Below are positions 62,101 through 64,000 of a stretch of 64,000 nt of DNA, in pieces. Where the stretch lies: NCBI GenBank assembly GCA_030528645.1, contig JAUMYM010000001.1, positions 60,257-124,256 on the forward strand, written 5' to 3'. The translations under genes were made by a program, and so were the position numbers. The notes below the pieces were generated by a model. The model was not told the origin of the DNA and did not search any database. It saw only the letters and a program-made list of their open reading frames with translations. The first letter of the stretch is position 1, and every line of letters begins with the position of its first letter. Origin of the DNA: Erysipelotrichaceae bacterium. GTDB taxonomy: Bacteria; Bacillota_I; Bacilli_A; Erysipelotrichales; Erysipelotrichaceae.

Positions 62101-64000
62101 TCTTTGGTATACCAAACATCTTTACTTGTTAAATCCGCTTTATACAAGCCTCCTTGTCCACCCTCTTTAATATCAGACTCTAAACGGAATCCTGAATATG
62201 CACTCATTGGATCTTTATTTGCCTTAGAGTAATTCTCAAGTGGAATCAAGTTATCATTTAAATGAATATGGAAATCATTTAATTTATACCAAGCCATTAA
62301 CTTCACGACTTGTTTTAAATACTCCATTGTAAATGTCTTACGTCCAACATCCAAGATAAAACCACGCACTTCATATAACGGATAATCACGCACAATACCC
62401 TTTGGTAAATGTTGATCGTGCATCAAACTTTGTAAGATGGTTCTTGTTGCCCAAAAAGCACCCGTTTCTTCATAAGCACGTACAAGCACTTTATCATTGA
62501 TTTCTAAAATATATCCCTCTTTTTGTAAACCCAGTGATACATCATCTGTAAGAGTAAAGACAATATCACCGGCACTTGCTTGTGATGCAAACGCCAATGT
62601 CTTACCTGTCATATCTTGATAATCACTTACAAAAGCCTGTGCCACTTTTTCTAAACGTGGATCTAATACAACGACTTTTGTCGTATCACTTACTTGATAG
62701 ATTCCTTCATGCCCTACCCACTCACTTACTTCAGGCAATACCTTTGGAGCTTTATTACTTCCAATTTGATCACGATACTTACCTAAAACTGTAACCGGGA
62801 TTTCTTTAAACATGTATTCTTTCGTTACTTTATCGGTAATCTTAAAAGAAACACGAACGGTTACATCTACAAAAGGTTGATAGATTTCTAATTGATCTCC
62901 AATAATTTGTTCAATATCCGTACCATTATAAACCACATCATAGGCATCGGATTCCGGTAGATGAACCACTAATTTCTTACTATCTAATGTTAAAGCTTCC
63001 ACTTGAATGGCATTTGCTACATCATCCATCGTTTCTTGCCCAACACCACCATAAATTTCCACTTCATAAAGGGAAACATTTTGCCAACTAATCCCTGAAT
63101 CTGGATCCAATGGTGTAAATTCATTCACTAAGATACGTACATAACGTGCACGTTCTACTTGATCTAAAATTACTTTTTGGAATTTTGAAGAAGTAACTTG
63201 ATTGTATGTTTTTACGCTTCTCCAGTCATTTGCCGCTGGATCATTTGAAACTTGAATGGCATAAGAAGTTGCCTTACGACCTTCCCAATACAAATGAAGA
63301 CTCTTAACATTCTTAACAGAACCTAAATCGATATATGCCCAATGTGGTGCACCACTTGTACCACTTGCCCAGCGACTTGATCGAGACGTACGATCACCAT
63401 CAACTAACTTACTACCTTGTAAATTAGGATCTTCATTACTAGATGTTACCACCACTTTTCCTAAAGCTACGTTTTCCGCATCATCTTGTATGGCTTCACC
63501 CTTTACTACACCAAGTACTTCAAATTCTCTTAATGAAACACTTGGATAAGCATTCTTCTTTAATTTTTCAATCGTTACCTTAATATAACGATACTCTTTT
63601 GATACATCAACCGCTACTGATAAATCTTGTGGATAGCCTTCTTCAAACTTATCTTCCGATTGATAAATTACATCATAATCTACTTGGTTATTAGAACCTT
63701 CTATTTTAAATAATGCAATACGTTGTGAAGTATCATTTTCAGAAACCAAACGGAATCCTTTCACTTCACTGTTGCCTTGTAAATCGACTTCCAACCATTG
63801 TGCAGGTGCAGCCTCAGCAGACCAGCGATCTCTACGTTGCGCATTTACAATGCCATCGACTGCCTTATCTGCTCCCATACCATATTGAGCAGCTTGTTGG
63901 CTCGCTCTTACCGGTTTGCCTTGCGCAATATTTGTTGGAAGTGGAGTTGTTTGCCCTGTTTCACTACCTAAAATACCACGTACTTCAAACTCTCTTAAAG
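59181..64000 (-). CDS. Membrane-anchored GH20 glycosidase with carbohydrate-binding domains (5' end beyond window)
   Basis: At least 1,606 residues are visible; the frame stays open to the right edge, so the N terminus with any signal peptide is missing. From N to C terminus: two F5/8C (discoidin) domains (about 63,045-64,000), GH20b domain, GH20 catalytic barrel (about 61,340-62,400) with the catalytic Asp-Glu in HIGADEYT near 61,838, a LamG-like domain (about 60,730-61,200), a FIVAR helical repeat, a third F5/8C domain, two further FIVAR repeats, a Ser/Thr-rich linker, a hydrophobic helix and LLKKPS. GH20 covers β-N-acetylhexosaminidases and lacto-N-biosidases. It would act outside on mucin or milk glycans. 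No LPxTG motif is present, so the protein is held by its C-terminal helix. Confidence 0.88.
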   Translation of the reverse strand, partial: LREFEVRGILGSETGQTTPLPTNIAQGKPVRASQQAAQYGMGADKAVDGIVNAQRRDRWSAEAAPAQWLEVDLQGNSEVKGFRLVSENDTSQRIALFKIEGSNNQVDYDVIYQSEDKFEEGYPQDLSVAVDVSKEYRYIKVTIEKLKKNAYPSVSLREFEVLGVVKGEAIQDDAENVALGKVVVTSSNEDPNLQGSKLVDGDRTSRSSRWASGTSGAPHWAYIDLGSVKNVKSLHLYWEGRKATSYAIQVSNDPAANDWRSVKTYNQVTSSKFQKVILDQVERARYVRILVNEFTPLDPDSGISWQNVSLYEVEIYGGVGQETMDDVANAIQVEALTLDSKKLVVHLPESDAYDVVYNGTDIEQIIGDQLEIYQPFVDVTVRVSFKITDKVTKEYMFKEIPVTVLGKYRDQIGSNKAPKVLPEVSEWVGHEGIYQVSDTTKVVVLDPRLEKVAQAFVSDYQDMTGKTLAFASQASAGDIVFTLTDDVSLGLQKEGYILEINDKVLVRAYEETGAFWATRTILQSLMHDQHLPKGIVRDYPLYEVRGFILDVGRKTFTMEYLKQVVKLMAWYKLNDFHIHLNDNLIPLENYSKANKDPMSAYSGFRLESDIKEGGQGGLYKADLTSKDVWYTKDEFRQLIQDSRVYGVDIVPEIDTPAHSLALTKVRPDLRHGTYGRDNDHLNLISRYEDSLGFVKTIFNEYLQGSNPVFDMDTTIHIGADEYTADGNAYRRFSKDLLKFIEDSGRKPRIWGSLSYIKGSVEVLGTNYQMNLWNATWSNMKEMYDLGFDLINSNDGQYYIVPNAGYYYDYLSPSILYEDEINHIGGHFIPAGDKQMLGGSFAVWNDMIDILDNGVSEYDVYVRIKPAMPLFAAKLWGKGSYNLNEAIATSKRLQDVPNTNFDYVESMHDEVLMHYPFYDLNDASLNKRNIVSSKNAEIEVVDGKEALHLHGNESYVETPLTTVGLHNTLSVKVKRSSDRVEEQVLFESPYGSIKAVQVGSGQVGFTREGYHYSFNYTLPVNQWVELTFENSLNTTKLYVDGKLVDVIGDNEKVGSRPLLATMMLPVQYIGSKTHAFDGYVSSVKLGKKTTFVSTIEIDHLLAKLHYLSRENKALFANAHSLLKQYQVSAQDVNEVVDELQTLLKQSEYKKADYRRVEEYKALVPSDLSMYTEDSVAHLNQVLANIKVDLPRNMQRTVDYYERALHKALQNLTLKPFKNSNYYDASNLKVSASSNQNHEDVPQKAFDDNPNTIWHTKWSIKTMPHWIQMELTEDAVISGITYLPRTTGSFNGTILKYRLEKSDDGIHFEEVVSGTLKRDRDEKLIHFAPTTARFFRLYALEAVNNNASAAEIKLVRDDVAADKVGLQDVLRSVEHAYLDAYTTESVEAFKEAVQEAETLLKQDQPDSSDVEQAKRQVVFRFARLQLKAYQPVSKEELKGMIKHIQALPQANYTPESFAGVKQAYDQAQELLKYDHITEDELTEALNTLKQALKNLKVKPLKPSVTVEEQEDVVITTTPSVKDVISSSKVNVKVDTTTSTTLQEESTTSTETVTTSESTKEETPTTVVDSIQEDKPSTNNNLLVYLGVVGAIAGAILLFVLWLLKKPS

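Overview
The window is a low-GC (about one third G+C by eye) chromosome segment from a Firmicutes-type bacterium. The rpsL-rpsG-fusA-tuf order, secA-prfB coupling, comFA/comFC, the DtxR-type regulator, sugar ABC importers with a shared MsmK-type ATPase, and wall or membrane anchored giant surface proteins all fit that group. The gene complement and host-glycan outlook suggest an Erysipelotrichia-like, animal-associated commensal; this last placement is inference and not proven here.

Layout. Positions 1-9,000 are an accessory region: a graveyard of gene fragments, a TraX-type membrane protein, a small kinase, and the eroded remains of an integrative conjugative/mobilizable element (TnpW-like protein, frameshifted Fic protein, DnaC/IstB remnant, sigma-like protein remnant, large serine recombinase remnant). 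Within it sits an apparently intact cargo operon (VOC protein, TetR regulator, AlkC/AlkD-like DNA repair protein) with a clear palindromic operator. Positions 9,100-14,300 are the str operon (rpsL, rpsG, fusA, tuf). Positions 14,450-23,000 hold a degenerate NlpC/P60-like lipoprotein and a 2,506-residue Cna_B/SpaA repeat adhesin ending in an IPKTS sorting motif. Positions 23,100-29,900 are housekeeping genes: DtxR regulator, prfB with a programmed +1 frameshift, secA, cold shock protein, comFC, comFA, ispD.

Positions 30,000-40,830 hold a membrane-anchored C69 dipeptidase, then a galacto-N-biose/lacto-N-biose (GNB/LNB) locus: MsmK ATPase, PucR-type regulator, GH112 phosphorylase, tiny membrane protein, two permeases, binding protein, and a divergent AraC regulator. 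Positions 40,860-45,960 are a PhnD-C-E-E type importer co-transcribed with a cytoplasmic 5'-nucleotidase-like phosphoesterase. A tRNA-Ile/tRNA-Ala pair follows outside any rRNA operon. Positions 46,900-59,100 are mixed: a DUF308-type membrane protein fused to a putative permuted papain-like hydrolase, an ABC-2 exporter, flavodoxin, HAD phosphatase, YitT, a PTS EIICB homologue lacking its phosphorylation cysteine, RodA, NAD kinase, CYTH, cupin and an alpha/beta hydrolase. The window ends inside a very large, membrane-anchored GH20 glycosidase with carbohydrate-binding domains.

How the parts may work together. The GH20 enzyme could release disaccharides or N-acetylhexosamines from mucin or milk glycans at the cell surface. 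The binding protein and permeases, powered by MsmK, could import GNB/LNB, and the GH112 enzyme would phosphorolyse it in the cytoplasm. The best candidates for undescribed biology are the cysteine-less EIICB protein, the DUF308/permuted NlpC-P60 fusion, the active-site-less NlpC/P60 lipoprotein, and the PhnDCEE importer tied to a cytosolic nucleotidase. No CRISPR array, intact IS element, rRNA gene or recognisable metabolite riboswitch was seen. Protein calls rest on motif recognition by eye; no database search was run.
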